Part shown: positions 47,095 to 55,335 of the stretch, one piece after another
How positions within the stretch are numbered: position 1 is the stretch's first letter
Layout of the letters: each line of letters starts with the position of its first letter
Assembly: GCA_024330265.1 (NCBI GenBank)
Contig: JANDLT010000012.1
Coordinates: 34,373-98,372 of the forward strand
Source: Pyrinomonadaceae bacterium MAG19_C2-C3
Lineage (GTDB): Bacteria > Acidobacteriota > Blastocatellia > Pyrinomonadales > Pyrinomonadaceae
Length of the DNA stretch: 64,000 nt
Direction of reading: 5' to 3'
The notes under the pieces: model-generated
What the model saw: the letters and a program-made list of their open reading frames with translations, nothing else
What the model was told of the DNA's origin: nothing
Databases searched by the model: none
Position numbers and translations under genes: made by a program

Positions 47095-47247
47095 AAGCTA
47101 TCTCAAAAATAGTTTTTCTCTGCGGAACTCTGCGTCTTCAACTCTGCGGAACTCTGCGTCAGAAAAATCTTTGGACGCAGAGTTCCGCAGAGGGCGGACG
47201 CAGAGTTCCGCAGAGTTTTCAATCAAAAGCTATTTTTAAGATAGCTT
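47095..47247. repeat. 153-bp nested palindrome with CGCAGAGTTC array
   Basis: Outer arms AAGCTATCTCAAAAATAG (47095-47112) and 47230-47247 match with one mismatch. Inside, CTCTGCGGAACTCTGCGTC words (about 47119-47160) face inverted GACGCAGAGTTCCGCAGAG words (47174-47217). It fills the gap between the DHH gene and the PAS-STAS gene. Confidence 0.88.
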
Positions 47248-47259
47248 GAATTACATCGC

Positions 47260-48912
47260 ATGAAGTTAGAAAATCAATCGAACACCACACCGCCCACGAC
47301 TGACGGCGTGACTGAAACGGCTTCCGACCACGAAGCACAATTCCGCACGCTCGCCGACTCAATCCCGCAACTGGCGTGGATGGCTGACGCCGACGGCTTC
47401 ATCTTCTGGTACAACCGTCGCTGGTATGACTATACAGGCACGACGCTCGAAGAGATGCAAGGTTGGGGTTGGCAGAAGGTGCATCACCCGGAAGAGGTCG
47501 GGCGCGTGGTGGAACGCCTCACAAAGGCTTTCGCCACCGGCGAGCCGTGGGAAGACACTTTCCCTTTGCGGAGTCGCACGGGCGAGTATCGTTGGTTTCT
47601 CTCGCGCGCCTTGCCGATTCGTGACGCTGATAACCGCATCGTGCGCTGGTTCGGCACTAACACGGACGTGCAAGAACAACGACTGGCGAAAGAAGCTTTG
47701 CGCGATTCCGAAGAACGCTATCGCGTCGTCGCCGAAACCGCTTCCGACGCCCTCATCACGATTGATGAATCAAGCGTGATGTTGTTTGTCAATCCGGCGA
47801 CGGAACGCATGTTTGGATACACCGCCGCCGGGTTGCTCGGTCAATGTTTGACGATGCTGATGCCGGAGGAGTATCACGCGCGGCATCGTCACGGCATTAA
47901 AAGATACATCGCTACCGGACGGCGGCATATTCCATGGGAAGCAGTTCCGGCGGTCGGCATACACAAAGACGGGCATCATTTCCCGCTTGAAATTTCGTTC
48001 GGCGAGTTCACTAAAAACGGCGCGCACTTCTTCACCGCCATCGTCCGCGACATAAGCGAACGCAAACAGGCGGAGGAGAATTTGCGCCGCAGTGAAGAAC
48101 TTAGTCAGGCTGTACTCAACTCGCTTGTTGCACACATCGCGGTGCTTGACCGCGACGGTAAGATTATCGCCGTCAATGAAGCGTGGCGGCGTTTTGCCTC
48201 TGAGAACAGTTCCGCGAGTAAGTCGCCGCGTGAAGACACCGGCATGAACTATCTTGCCGCGTGCGCGGGCGAAAATGATGCGAATGCGCGTGCGACGCGC
48301 GACGGCATACGCCTTGTGCTTGAAGGCGAGCGCGACAATTTTAGGGTTGAATATCCATGTCACGCCCCGCACGCCGAACGCTGGTTTCTGCTGACCGCGA
48401 CGCCGCTTTCGCGCTCACAGGGCGGCTGCGTCATCTCGCACCTCGACATCAGCGACCGCAAGCGCGCCGAATCCGAATTGAGATACGTCGCCGAAGAACG
48501 CGAGCGATTATTGAATGAAGTCTCAACGCCCGTCGTTCCCGTCTGGGATAGCGTCGTTGTGCTGCCGCTCACCGGAAGCCTCGACACTAAACGTATGCAA
48601 CGCGCGACGAGTGCCGCTCTCGACTACGCGATGCGGCACGGAGCGCACCGCTTCATCATAGACATCACGGCGGCGCGCATCGCCGACACCGAAGCCGTCA
48701 TCAATCTCACGAACCTTGCGACGACGCTTAAACTCGTCGGCTCGGAAGCGTGCATCACGGGCGTCTCCGCGCAAGCCGCGCGCTCACTCGTGCATCTCGG
48801 TTTAGACTTAACGCAGATACACACGCAACGCACGCTTGCCGAAGCCCTCGCTCTTATCATCAAAGGACAACCGTTCGGCGCGACGCGGGAATCACAATCA
48901 TCAAATTTTTAA
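47260..48912 (+). CDS. PAS-PAS-PAS-STAS protein, RsbR-like
   Basis: 550 residues, cytoplasmic. Three PAS domains: about 25-150 (WYDYTGTTLEEMQGWGW), about 155-275 (ERMFGYTAAGLLGQ), and about 285-405. They are followed by a STAS domain (about 420-540) opening STPVVPVWDSVVVLPLTGSLD, which is the RsbR/stressosome form. No kinase domain. In stressosomes such proteins sense signals and their STAS is phosphorylated by RsbT; no RsbS/RsbT genes are nearby. It is followed after 24 bp by the AAA ATPase gene, so they may be one unit. Confidence 0.85.
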   Translation: MKLENQSNTTPPTTDGVTETASDHEAQFRTLADSIPQLAWMADADGFIFWYNRRWYDYTGTTLEEMQGWGWQKVHHPEEVGRVVERLTKAFATGEPWEDTFPLRSRTGEYRWFLSRALPIRDADNRIVRWFGTNTDVQEQRLAKEALRDSEERYRVVAETASDALITIDESSVMLFVNPATERMFGYTAAGLLGQCLTMLMPEEYHARHRHGIKRYIATGRRHIPWEAVPAVGIHKDGHHFPLEISFGEFTKNGAHFFTAIVRDISERKQAEENLRRSEELSQAVLNSLVAHIAVLDRDGKIIAVNEAWRRFASENSSASKSPREDTGMNYLAACAGENDANARATRDGIRLVLEGERDNFRVEYPCHAPHAERWFLLTATPLSRSQGGCVISHLDISDRKRAESELRYVAEERERLLNEVSTPVVPVWDSVVVLPLTGSLDTKRMQRATSAALDYAMRHGAHRFIIDITAARIADTEAVINLTNLATTLKLVGSEACITGVSAQAARSLVHLGLDLTQIHTQRTLAEALALIIKGQPFGATRESQSSNF

Positions 48913-48936
48913 GCACAAGGAATAGGTTTATCAAGC

Positions 48937-50418
48937 ATGGCATCACACGCGAGAACACTCGGCGAACTGAAGAACAGCGATTACCAAACGCGCCCCGTCA
49001 AAGACGAGATGCGCCACAACTTACTTGCAAAACTTCGCAACCGTGAAAAGATTTTTCCCGGCATCATCGGCTACGAAGAAACCGTCGTCCCGCAAATCAC
49101 GAACGCGATTTTATCCAAACACAACATCATCCTTCTGGGACTGCGCGGACAAGCGAAGTCGCGCATCATACGCCAACTGACAAGCCTCTTAGACGAACGC
49201 ATTCCCGTCATTGCGGGCAGCGAAACCAGTGATGACCCGTTCGCTCCCGTCTCGGCTTACGGCAAACAAACTATTAATGCGAAAGGCGACGACACACCGA
49301 TTGCGTGGGTTGAACGCGATGCGCGATTCGTCGAAAAACTGGCGACGCCCGACACCACCGTCGCTGACATCATAGGCGACATTGACCCGATTAAAGCCGC
49401 CAAAGGCGGGCATCTTTTAAGCGACGAACTAAGCATCTTTTTCGGATTACTACCGCGCGCCAATCGCGGCATCTTTGCGATAAACGAACTGCCCGACCTC
49501 GCCGGAAAAATTCAGGTCGCGCTCTTTAACATCATGCAGGAAGGCGACGTGCAGATTAAAGGCTTTCCCGTCCGCTTGCCGCTCGATGTGTTCCTCGTCT
49601 TCTCCGCCAACCCTGAGGACTACACCGCGCGCGGCAAAATCATCACGCCGCTCAAAGACCGCATCGGGGCGGAAATCACGACGCATTATCCGAGCGAACT
49701 TTCGTTGGGCGTTGAAATCACGAAACAGGAAGCCTTCACCGCGCGCGAGGAACTTAACGGCGAGCTTCGCATCCCTGACTTCATACGCGAAACCGTTGAG
49801 CAGATCACGTTTGAAGCGCGCGATGACAACCGCATAGACAAACGCTCCGGCGTCTCACAACGTCTGCCGATAACGGTCACCGAAGCCCTCGTTTCAAACG
49901 CCGAACGTCGCGCGATTATCACGGGCGACGAAGCCGACATCGTGCCGCGCATCTCCGACATCTACGCCGCCCTGCCCGCGATGACGGGCAAAATGGAATT
50001 GGAATATGAAGGCGAACAGGTCGGAGCGACGAAGATTGCGAAAGACCTTATCAAGCGCGCCGCCGGAGAAATCTTTGAAGGCTATTTCGTCGGCATAGAT
50101 TTCACGAACACGATTCGCTACTTCGACACCGGCAACAATCTTCGCCTCGCCGACACCGCGTCGAACGAAGAATGCCTGATGCTGCTCGAAGAAGTTCCCG
50201 ACCTTGTTGACCTCGTACTTTTGCAAGACGACTTCGACTTTGACCGCGACGATGCTGCGCAAACCGTCGCCGCGTGCGAGTTCGCCCTCGAAGGCTTGTA
50301 CGCCCAAAACAAAATCGCCCGCAACGAAGAAGGCGGTTATACCGCCGCGACCAAAGCCAAGAAAGACCGTCGGGGCATGATTTACGATGACCTAACGGAA
50401 ACGGGAAGATTCAGTTAG
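48937..50418 (+). CDS. MoxR/BchI-like AAA+ ATPase
   Basis: 493 residues. Walker A is GLRGQAKS (68-75). Walker B is IFAINELPDLAGKIQVALFNIMQE, where Asn replaces the usual Asp before Glu. Sensor 1 is VFSANPEDYTARGKIITPLKDR. This resembles the magnesium-chelatase ChlI/MoxR branch, whose members act as chaperones with a VWA partner. The partner is the VWA gene at 51175-52521; a toxin-antitoxin-like pair separates them. Whether the altered Walker motifs still hydrolyse ATP is open. Confidence 0.85.
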   Translation: MASHARTLGELKNSDYQTRPVKDEMRHNLLAKLRNREKIFPGIIGYEETVVPQITNAILSKHNIILLGLRGQAKSRIIRQLTSLLDERIPVIAGSETSDDPFAPVSAYGKQTINAKGDDTPIAWVERDARFVEKLATPDTTVADIIGDIDPIKAAKGGHLLSDELSIFFGLLPRANRGIFAINELPDLAGKIQVALFNIMQEGDVQIKGFPVRLPLDVFLVFSANPEDYTARGKIITPLKDRIGAEITTHYPSELSLGVEITKQEAFTAREELNGELRIPDFIRETVEQITFEARDDNRIDKRSGVSQRLPITVTEALVSNAERRAIITGDEADIVPRISDIYAALPAMTGKMELEYEGEQVGATKIAKDLIKRAAGEIFEGYFVGIDFTNTIRYFDTGNNLRLADTASNEECLMLLEEVPDLVDLVLLQDDFDFDRDDAAQTVAACEFALEGLYAQNKIARNEEGGYTAATKAKKDRRGMIYDDLTETGRFS

Positions 50419-50438
50419 TTGAAAGGATTAAGGAAACG

Positions 50439-50693
50439 ATGAGTGCCGCAGTTGACAATATAATCAAGCAAGTTGAAACGCTTTCAACGGATGATAAGCG
50501 CGAACTGCTTCGTGCCGTGGACGTTATGCTGGAGTTGAAAGAATCGTGTGCAACAGAAAACGAAATCACTTCGCAACTGACGGCAAGAGGAATCATAACG
50601 CCCGCAATGAATCCAAGTGCGATGAGCGATGTTGACCCTGTGCCGGTCATTGGTAAGCCGGTATCGGAAACGATTATAGAGGAACGTCGTTAA
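50439..50693 (+). CDS. putative antitoxin of the PIN-toxin module
   Basis: 84 residues: helical N-terminal half (NIIKQVETLSTDDKRELLRAVDVMLELK), then a flexible Pro-rich tail (PVPVIGKPVSETIIEERR). No DNA-binding motif is certain. Its position one base before the PIN-domain gene, with AGAGGAA in its last codons acting as ribosome site for it, makes an antitoxin role likely. Starts 20 bp after the ATPase stop. Confidence 0.6.
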   Translation: MSAAVDNIIKQVETLSTDDKRELLRAVDVMLELKESCATENEITSQLTARGIITPAMNPSAMSDVDPVPVIGKPVSETIIEERR

Positions 50694-50694
50694 G

Positions 50695-51150
50695 GTGAAT
50701 GCCTACTTCCTCGATAGCAGTGCAGTGGTCAAACGCTACCTTATCGAAGCCGGTTCGGTTTGGGTCAGAAGTCTTTTTGCTGCTGCCTCTACTGAACCGC
50801 TTGTTATTGCGCGAATCACGGGCGCGGAAGTCGTTGCCGCAATCACGCGACGTTCGCGCGGCGGTAGTATTGCGACGGCAGATGCGGCAATCGCCTTAGC
50901 GAGTTTTCGCCAAGACATTGTTGCGGGCTTCAGCTTTGTTGAAATAACTTTTCCGCTTGTCGCTTCTGCGATGAACCTTGCAGAGAAACACGTTCTGCGA
51001 GGTTATGATGCGGTTCAACTTGCCGCCCTTGAAGCAAGCTATGTACTTGCACAATCGCAAACAACTTTGGTTTTCATTGCCGCCGATGTGCAACTGCTCA
51101 ACGCGGCACAAGCCGAGGGTTTGTCAATCGAAAATCCTAACAATCATTAA
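50695..51150 (+). CDS. PIN-domain toxin-like ribonuclease (VapC-like)
   Basis: 151 residues from GTG 50695. PIN acidic residues are visible: Asp7 in AYFLDSSAVVKRYL, Glu in RITGAEVVAAI, Asp in LRGYDAVQLAA and Asp in VFIAADVQLLNAA. This is the VapC pattern; such enzymes cut RNA (often tRNA) and are held inactive by the linked antitoxin. The module is placed between an AAA ATPase gene and its VWA partner. Confidence 0.85.
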   Translation: MNAYFLDSSAVVKRYLIEAGSVWVRSLFAAASTEPLVIARITGAEVVAAITRRSRGGSIATADAAIALASFRQDIVAGFSFVEITFPLVASAMNLAEKHVLRGYDAVQLAALEASYVLAQSQTTLVFIAADVQLLNAAQAEGLSIENPNNH

Positions 51151-51174
51151 CTAAAAACTGCCGACCTGTGTTCT

Positions 51175-52521
51175 ATGAAGTTCATACGCTATTCAAAATT
51201 CAAAGGCTTCGATGTTTCGGGCGTCAATCTCGGCGACCTGATGGAAGACTTGCAGGACGCGATGTTGCAATCGGGTTACGACGATAATTACTACTGGACG
51301 CGCCAACGTCAAACGCCCGACACGTCGCTTGATACGTTGCGTCAGGCGTTGCTTGAAGCCTTGATAAATCAGGGCGAGTTGAGCGAACAGGACGTGCGCG
51401 ACATGCTCGCCGAAAACAACAATCAATTCAAAGGCTCGCAGTTGGAAGAACTGCTCAATCAGCTTATCGAAAGATTGGTTGAAGAAGGATTTTTGAATTT
51501 GCGCGAAGAGACGCAACCGCAAAAACAGAAAGGTAGTGGGCGCGGGCGTGAAGAAGACGCAAGCCAGCGCAACGTCAAGTTTGAATTGACCGAAAAGGGT
51601 TTAGACTTCTTAGGTTATAAAACGCTTCGCAATCTCTTGGGCAGTTTCGGCAAATCGAGCATCGGGCGACACGACACCTTGCATCTTGCGACCGGCATCG
51701 AAGCTTCGCAAAGCTCTAAGCTTTACGAGTTCGGCGACACGATAAACCTTGATGTTAATACGACTTTGACGAGTGCGATTGCGCGCGAGGGTTTGAAATT
51801 CCCGCTCAACTTGGAGTACCGCGACTTGCATGTTTATCAAAGCGATTATCAATCGTCATGCGCGACCGTCGTGATGCTCGATTGTTCGCACTCGATGATT
51901 CTCTACGGCGAAGACCGTTTCACGCCCGCTAAGAAAGTCGCGCTCGCGCTCGCTCATCTGATTCGTTCGCATTATCCGGGCGATACCCTAAAAGTCGTGC
52001 TGTTCCATGACGATGCCGAAGAAGTCCCGATGGCGAAACTCGCGCAAACCCAAGTCGGACCCTACCACACGAACACGGCGGAAGGTTTGAAACTCGCGCG
52101 CCGCATCTTGAACGCGCAAGGCAAAGAGATGAAGCAGATTGTAATGGTCACGGACGGCAAACCGACGGCGTGTTACCTTGACGCCAACTCGCCGTTCGCT
52201 TATTCCAAACGCAACGACGCGCGACGAAGTAATCGCACCCCATCAGGCAAAGGGACGGGCGAACGGCGGCTTTATAAAAACTCTATGGGCTTAGACCCTG
52301 TGGTCACGGAAGCGACGTTTGCCGAAATCCAAGCCTGCCGCAAATCCGGCATCATGATAAACACGTTCATGCTCGCAGACGATTACTATCTTGTCGAATT
52401 CGTCAAACAGATGGCGCAGATGACCAACGGCAAAGCCTACTTTGCGACGCCCGGCAATCTCTCGCAATTCGTCCTGCTTGATTTCATGCGCGGCAAAGGC
52501 AAACGCAGTAAAGTCAAATAA
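51175..52521 (+). CDS. VWA-domain protein, partner of the AAA ATPase
   Basis: 448 residues. The N-terminal 200 are helical and charged (DALLEALINQGELSEQDVRDM-like segments and QPQKQKGSGRGREED linker). The C-terminal VWA domain has the MIDAS signature DCSHSM starting at Asp236 and VMVTDGKP. The arrangement parallels the D-subunit of magnesium chelatase and MoxR-linked VWA proteins: the ATPase remodels a target held by the metal-binding VWA. No substrate is suggested by neighbours. A terminator follows. Confidence 0.85.
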   Translation: MKFIRYSKFKGFDVSGVNLGDLMEDLQDAMLQSGYDDNYYWTRQRQTPDTSLDTLRQALLEALINQGELSEQDVRDMLAENNNQFKGSQLEELLNQLIERLVEEGFLNLREETQPQKQKGSGRGREEDASQRNVKFELTEKGLDFLGYKTLRNLLGSFGKSSIGRHDTLHLATGIEASQSSKLYEFGDTINLDVNTTLTSAIAREGLKFPLNLEYRDLHVYQSDYQSSCATVVMLDCSHSMILYGEDRFTPAKKVALALAHLIRSHYPGDTLKVVLFHDDAEEVPMAKLAQTQVGPYHTNTAEGLKLARRILNAQGKEMKQIVMVTDGKPTACYLDANSPFAYSKRNDARRSNRTPSGKGTGERRLYKNSMGLDPVVTEATFAEIQACRKSGIMINTFMLADDYYLVEFVKQMAQMTNGKAYFATPGNLSQFVLLDFMRGKGKRSKVK

Positions 52522-52567
52522 GGCGGACGAGTTGACATGTCGTTTATAACAATCGGAAACGAACACC

Positions 52568-52606
52568 CAAGCCAAGTGAAGCCCTTTCGCTTGGCTTGTG
52601 ATTTTT
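52568..52606 (+). terminator. Rho-independent terminator
   Basis: CAAGCCAAG (52568-52576) pairs perfectly with CTTGGCTTG (52590-52598), followed by TGATTTTTAA. It ends the ATPase/VWA unit. Confidence 0.8.
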
Positions 52607-52617
52607 AACTAAAACCC

Positions 52618-53586
52618 ATGAACCCTAAGAAAACATATCTCGCTCTAATCACACTCATCATCCTCGCCACGTTGTCACAAGCGACTTACGCGCAACGTCC
52701 CGCACCCGCATCATCGCCGTCTCGCACCGCGCAAACTGCGACAGCGCAATCGCGTGTGCGACGCATCGATTTCAAAAGCCAACTCGTCGGCAAAACGCTT
52801 CCGTATAACGTCATCCTTCCGGCGGATTACGATGCGCCCGCCGGAAAAAGTAAGCGTTATCCAGTGCTTTATTTATTGCACGGCTTGACCGGCAACTTTA
52901 CTAATTGGGCGGCGAAATCGAATCTCGCCAATCATGCCGCGCGACATAAATTCATCATCGTCACACCGGAAGGCGAAAACAGTTGGTACACAGATAGCCC
53001 CGTCGTTGAAACCGAAAAGTACGAAAGCTATATCGTGCGCGAACTCATCCCCGATGTTGAGACGCGCTTTCGCACACTCAAGACACGCAACTCACGCTTC
53101 ATCGCCGGGCTTTCGATGGGCGGCTACGGCGCGCTCAAGTTCGGTATGAAATACCCTGACATGTTCGCGGTCGCGGCTTCGATGAGCGGGGCGTTGATGG
53201 CTCCGCGCTGGACGGGAACGGCTTTAACCGCCGGGCGCGACGGCGGCAACAACCCATTTTCAATAACCCTGCGCCGTTCCATCGCGCAGGCTTTCGGTGA
53301 GGCGAATAATCCGGCGCGCGACGCGAACGACCTGTTCAAAATCGCCCGCGAACTTCCCGCCGCGCGTCGCGCCGCGCTTCCGTTTCTCTATCTCGACTGC
53401 GGCACGGAAGACAGTTTAATCGGTGTCAACCGTGAACTCGCAATCTTGTTGACCGAACAAAAAATCCCGCACGAATACCGCGAACTTCCCGGTCGGCACG
53501 ATTGGAAATACTGGGACGCGCAAGTTCAAGAAGTCTTGCGTTTGATGGAAAAGAAGATGTCGCTCACGCCACAAACACAGTATTGA
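52618..53586 (+). CDS. secreted esterase (esterase D/antigen 85-like)
   Basis: 322 residues with signal peptide (LALITLIILATLSQATYA, cut near AQ). Alpha/beta hydrolase: YPVLYLLHGLTGNFTNW (oxyanion), nucleophile Ser166 in GLSMGGYGALKFG, Asp in LDCGTEDSLIG and His in LPGRHDWKYWD. This matches the putative-esterase family that includes S-formylglutathione hydrolase and mycolyltransferases; here an exported carboxylesterase. The inositol-phosphatase-like gene follows within about 40 bp. Confidence 0.85.
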   Translation: MNPKKTYLALITLIILATLSQATYAQRPAPASSPSRTAQTATAQSRVRRIDFKSQLVGKTLPYNVILPADYDAPAGKSKRYPVLYLLHGLTGNFTNWAAKSNLANHAARHKFIIVTPEGENSWYTDSPVVETEKYESYIVRELIPDVETRFRTLKTRNSRFIAGLSMGGYGALKFGMKYPDMFAVAASMSGALMAPRWTGTALTAGRDGGNNPFSITLRRSIAQAFGEANNPARDANDLFKIARELPAARRAALPFLYLDCGTEDSLIGVNRELAILLTEQKIPHEYRELPGRHDWKYWDAQVQEVLRLMEKKMSLTPQTQY

Positions 53587-53628
53587 TTGAACGTCGTAAT
53601 TGACATCGCAAAAGAAGGAAACACCAGC

Positions 53629-54393
53629 TTGCTCAACTTTGCTTCCACGCTTGCCCGCGACGCCGGACGCATTCTCGCCGAACGCTTCGGGCGCGCGTCG
53701 CTTCACGTCGAACACAAAGGCGCGATTGATCTTGTCACCGAATCAGACCTCGCCGCCGAAAAACTTATCGTCGAGCGCATACGCACACACTACCCGCGCC
53801 ATGAAATTCTCGCCGAAGAATCCGGCTTGAGCGAACGACCACAGAGCGCGCACCGTTGGATTATTGACCCGCTCGACGGCACGACGAACTACGCGCACGG
53901 CTACCCGTGCTTTTGCGTCTCCATCGCTCTCGAACACGAAGGCGCAATCGTCATCGGCGTCATCTATGACCCGACGCGCGATGAACTCTTTGCCGCCGAA
54001 CGCGGACATGGCGCGACGCTCAACAACAAAACCTTGCGCGTCTCATCCGTCACACAATTAAACGAAGCTTTGTTATGCACGGGCTTCCCTTACGACGTGC
54101 GCGACAGAGGCGACTTCGCGCGCCATTTCACGGCGTTCATCAATCACGCGCAGGCTGTGCGCCGTGACGGAAGTGCCGCCCTTGATTTGGCTTACGTCGC
54201 CGCCGGAAGATTCGATGGTTTCTGGGAAGAAGGCTTGCGAGCGTGGGATGTCGCGGCGGGCGCGATTCTCGTCGAAGAAGCGGGCGGTCACGTCACACGT
54301 TACGATGGCACGCCTTACGATGTTTATACGCCGCCGATTATCGCCACCAACAAACGCATCCACGATGCGATGCTGCGCGTGTTGGAGTCTTAG
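53629..54393 (+). CDS. inositol monophosphatase family protein
   Basis: 254 residues from TTG 53629, supported by GAAGGA nine bases upstream; the frame is open to a TTG at 53587 without a site. Metal motifs are complete: ILAEESG, WIIDPLDGTTNYAHGYPCF and the C-terminal LRAWDVAAGAILVEEAGG. The family dephosphorylates inositol-1-phosphate, fructose-1,6-bisphosphate or related sugars in the cytoplasm with magnesium; the substrate cannot be told here. Confidence 0.9.
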   Translation: MLNFASTLARDAGRILAERFGRASLHVEHKGAIDLVTESDLAAEKLIVERIRTHYPRHEILAEESGLSERPQSAHRWIIDPLDGTTNYAHGYPCFCVSIALEHEGAIVIGVIYDPTRDELFAAERGHGATLNNKTLRVSSVTQLNEALLCTGFPYDVRDRGDFARHFTAFINHAQAVRRDGSAALDLAYVAAGRFDGFWEEGLRAWDVAAGAILVEEAGGHVTRYDGTPYDVYTPPIIATNKRIHDAMLRVLES

Positions 54394-54722
54394 AGAAATT
54401 GAAAAGCATAAAAAAGCTGATTGCTTAAAGTCATGCGACTCTTTCTTCCGCGAAACGCCCGTGTTTTTACAATTTTTGAGCTGCCGCCAAACATCTGGCA
54501 ACCTATCACGGCATAGACGAGACGGTGGCGAGTAATCGGTTGCATGAAATAAAATACGCGGCGCGGCGAAGTCCGGCGGAAAATGTCTTGTTATGCGTCT
54601 CGCTTGTCTCAAACTGGTGTTTCGTGTATGCAACAAAGTGTTGTCCTTGATAACAACTTGTGATAGTCTTGCATCCATCACAATTTCAGGTTGTGAAATA
54701 TCTTGTTAAAAGGAGCAAAAAT

Positions 54723-55094
54723 ATGGAACTAGGAAATTTCTCTGTTAGCTTGGCTGTAAAAGACATTGAGGCATCGAAGCTCTTTTACGAAAAGCTGGGT
54801 TTTACAGTTTTCGCAGGAGACCAATCGCAAAATTGGCTGATTATGAAGAACGGCGACCACAATATTGGGTTGTTTCATGGAATGTTCGAGAAGAACATTC
54901 TCACCTTCAACCCGGGCTGGGGTAGCGATGCTCAGCCGCTCGGAGAGTTTACGGACGTTCGAGAGTTGCAGCGCAGGCTCAAAGCCCGTGGCGTAAACCT
55001 GATTTCAGAAGCAGACGAAAGTTCTACTGGCGCGTCGAGCTTTATGATTGTTGACCCAGATGGCAACACGATATTGGTAGATCAGCACGTCTAG
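54723..55094 (+). CDS. VOC (glyoxalase/bleomycin-resistance) family protein, cassette-borne
   Basis: 123 residues from ATG 54723, with AAAGGAGC eight bases upstream. One betaalphabetabetabeta pair set: FSVSLAVKDIEASKLFYEKL opens the first module, and MIVDPDGNTILVDQH closes the second, with His/Glu-type metal positions partly present (HNIGLFHG). VOC proteins include glyoxalase I, dioxygenases and antibiotic-binding proteins; the type cannot be chosen here. The DNA is AT-richer than its surroundings. It is the only gene of the integron cassette and ends 36 bp before the attC. Confidence 0.88.
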   Translation: MELGNFSVSLAVKDIEASKLFYEKLGFTVFAGDQSQNWLIMKNGDHNIGLFHGMFEKNILTFNPGWGSDAQPLGEFTDVRELQRRLKARGVNLISEADESSTGASSFMIVDPDGNTILVDQHV

Positions 55095-55130
55095 GCAATA
55101 TGGCAGTTGGAGTTTCTGTGTGCAAAAGAC

Positions 55131-55237
55131 GCATAACAATTCAATGGACGTGAGGGCGAAACAGCGACTTTCTTATTTGCGTTGTCCGTTACCCTTAACT
55201 TGTGTGTAGTTGGTTTCGCCCCACGTCATCTCAATCG
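55131..55237 (+). other. attC recombination site of the cassette
   Basis: R'' GCATAAC (55131-55137); L'' GACGTG-A-GGGCGAAAC (55147-55162); L' GTTTCGCCC-CACGTC (55213-55227); final G 55237. L'' and L' pair over 15 bases with A55153 unpaired, as the extrahelical bases of attC hairpins are. In the circular cassette G55237 joins TTATGC (54591-54596) to give R' GTTATGC. Total length 113 nt, within the normal range. Confidence 0.87.
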
Positions 55238-55335
55238 TTCGACCGCATAGGAAATGTTTATGCTCCTGAAACAGGTGAGTGGCTGGGAAGCCTGACACAA
55301 GGTGGAGCAAAAAGAATTAGAAAATCAAAAGCATT

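Larger units (their letters stand above)
54591..55237 (+). mobile_element. integron gene cassette at a secondary (non-attI) site
   Basis: 647 bp containing one gene and one attC. The left end is G54590|TTATGC; the right end is ..ATCG55237|TTCGAC. TTATGC at the left end is the exact complement of GCATAA in the R'' box GCATAAC (55131-55137), so the two ends close into one attC when circularised. The flanks restore a continuous reading frame across G|TT. This is what integrase-mediated insertion of a circular cassette into a non-integron GTT site produces. No integrase gene lies in the window. Confidence 0.88.

Noticed and set aside
54657..54700. TTGTGAT/ATCACAA inverted repeats before the VOC gene as an operator
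   Set aside because: Three overlapping half-sites could pair in alternative ways, but no regulator or promoter context supports a specific operator.
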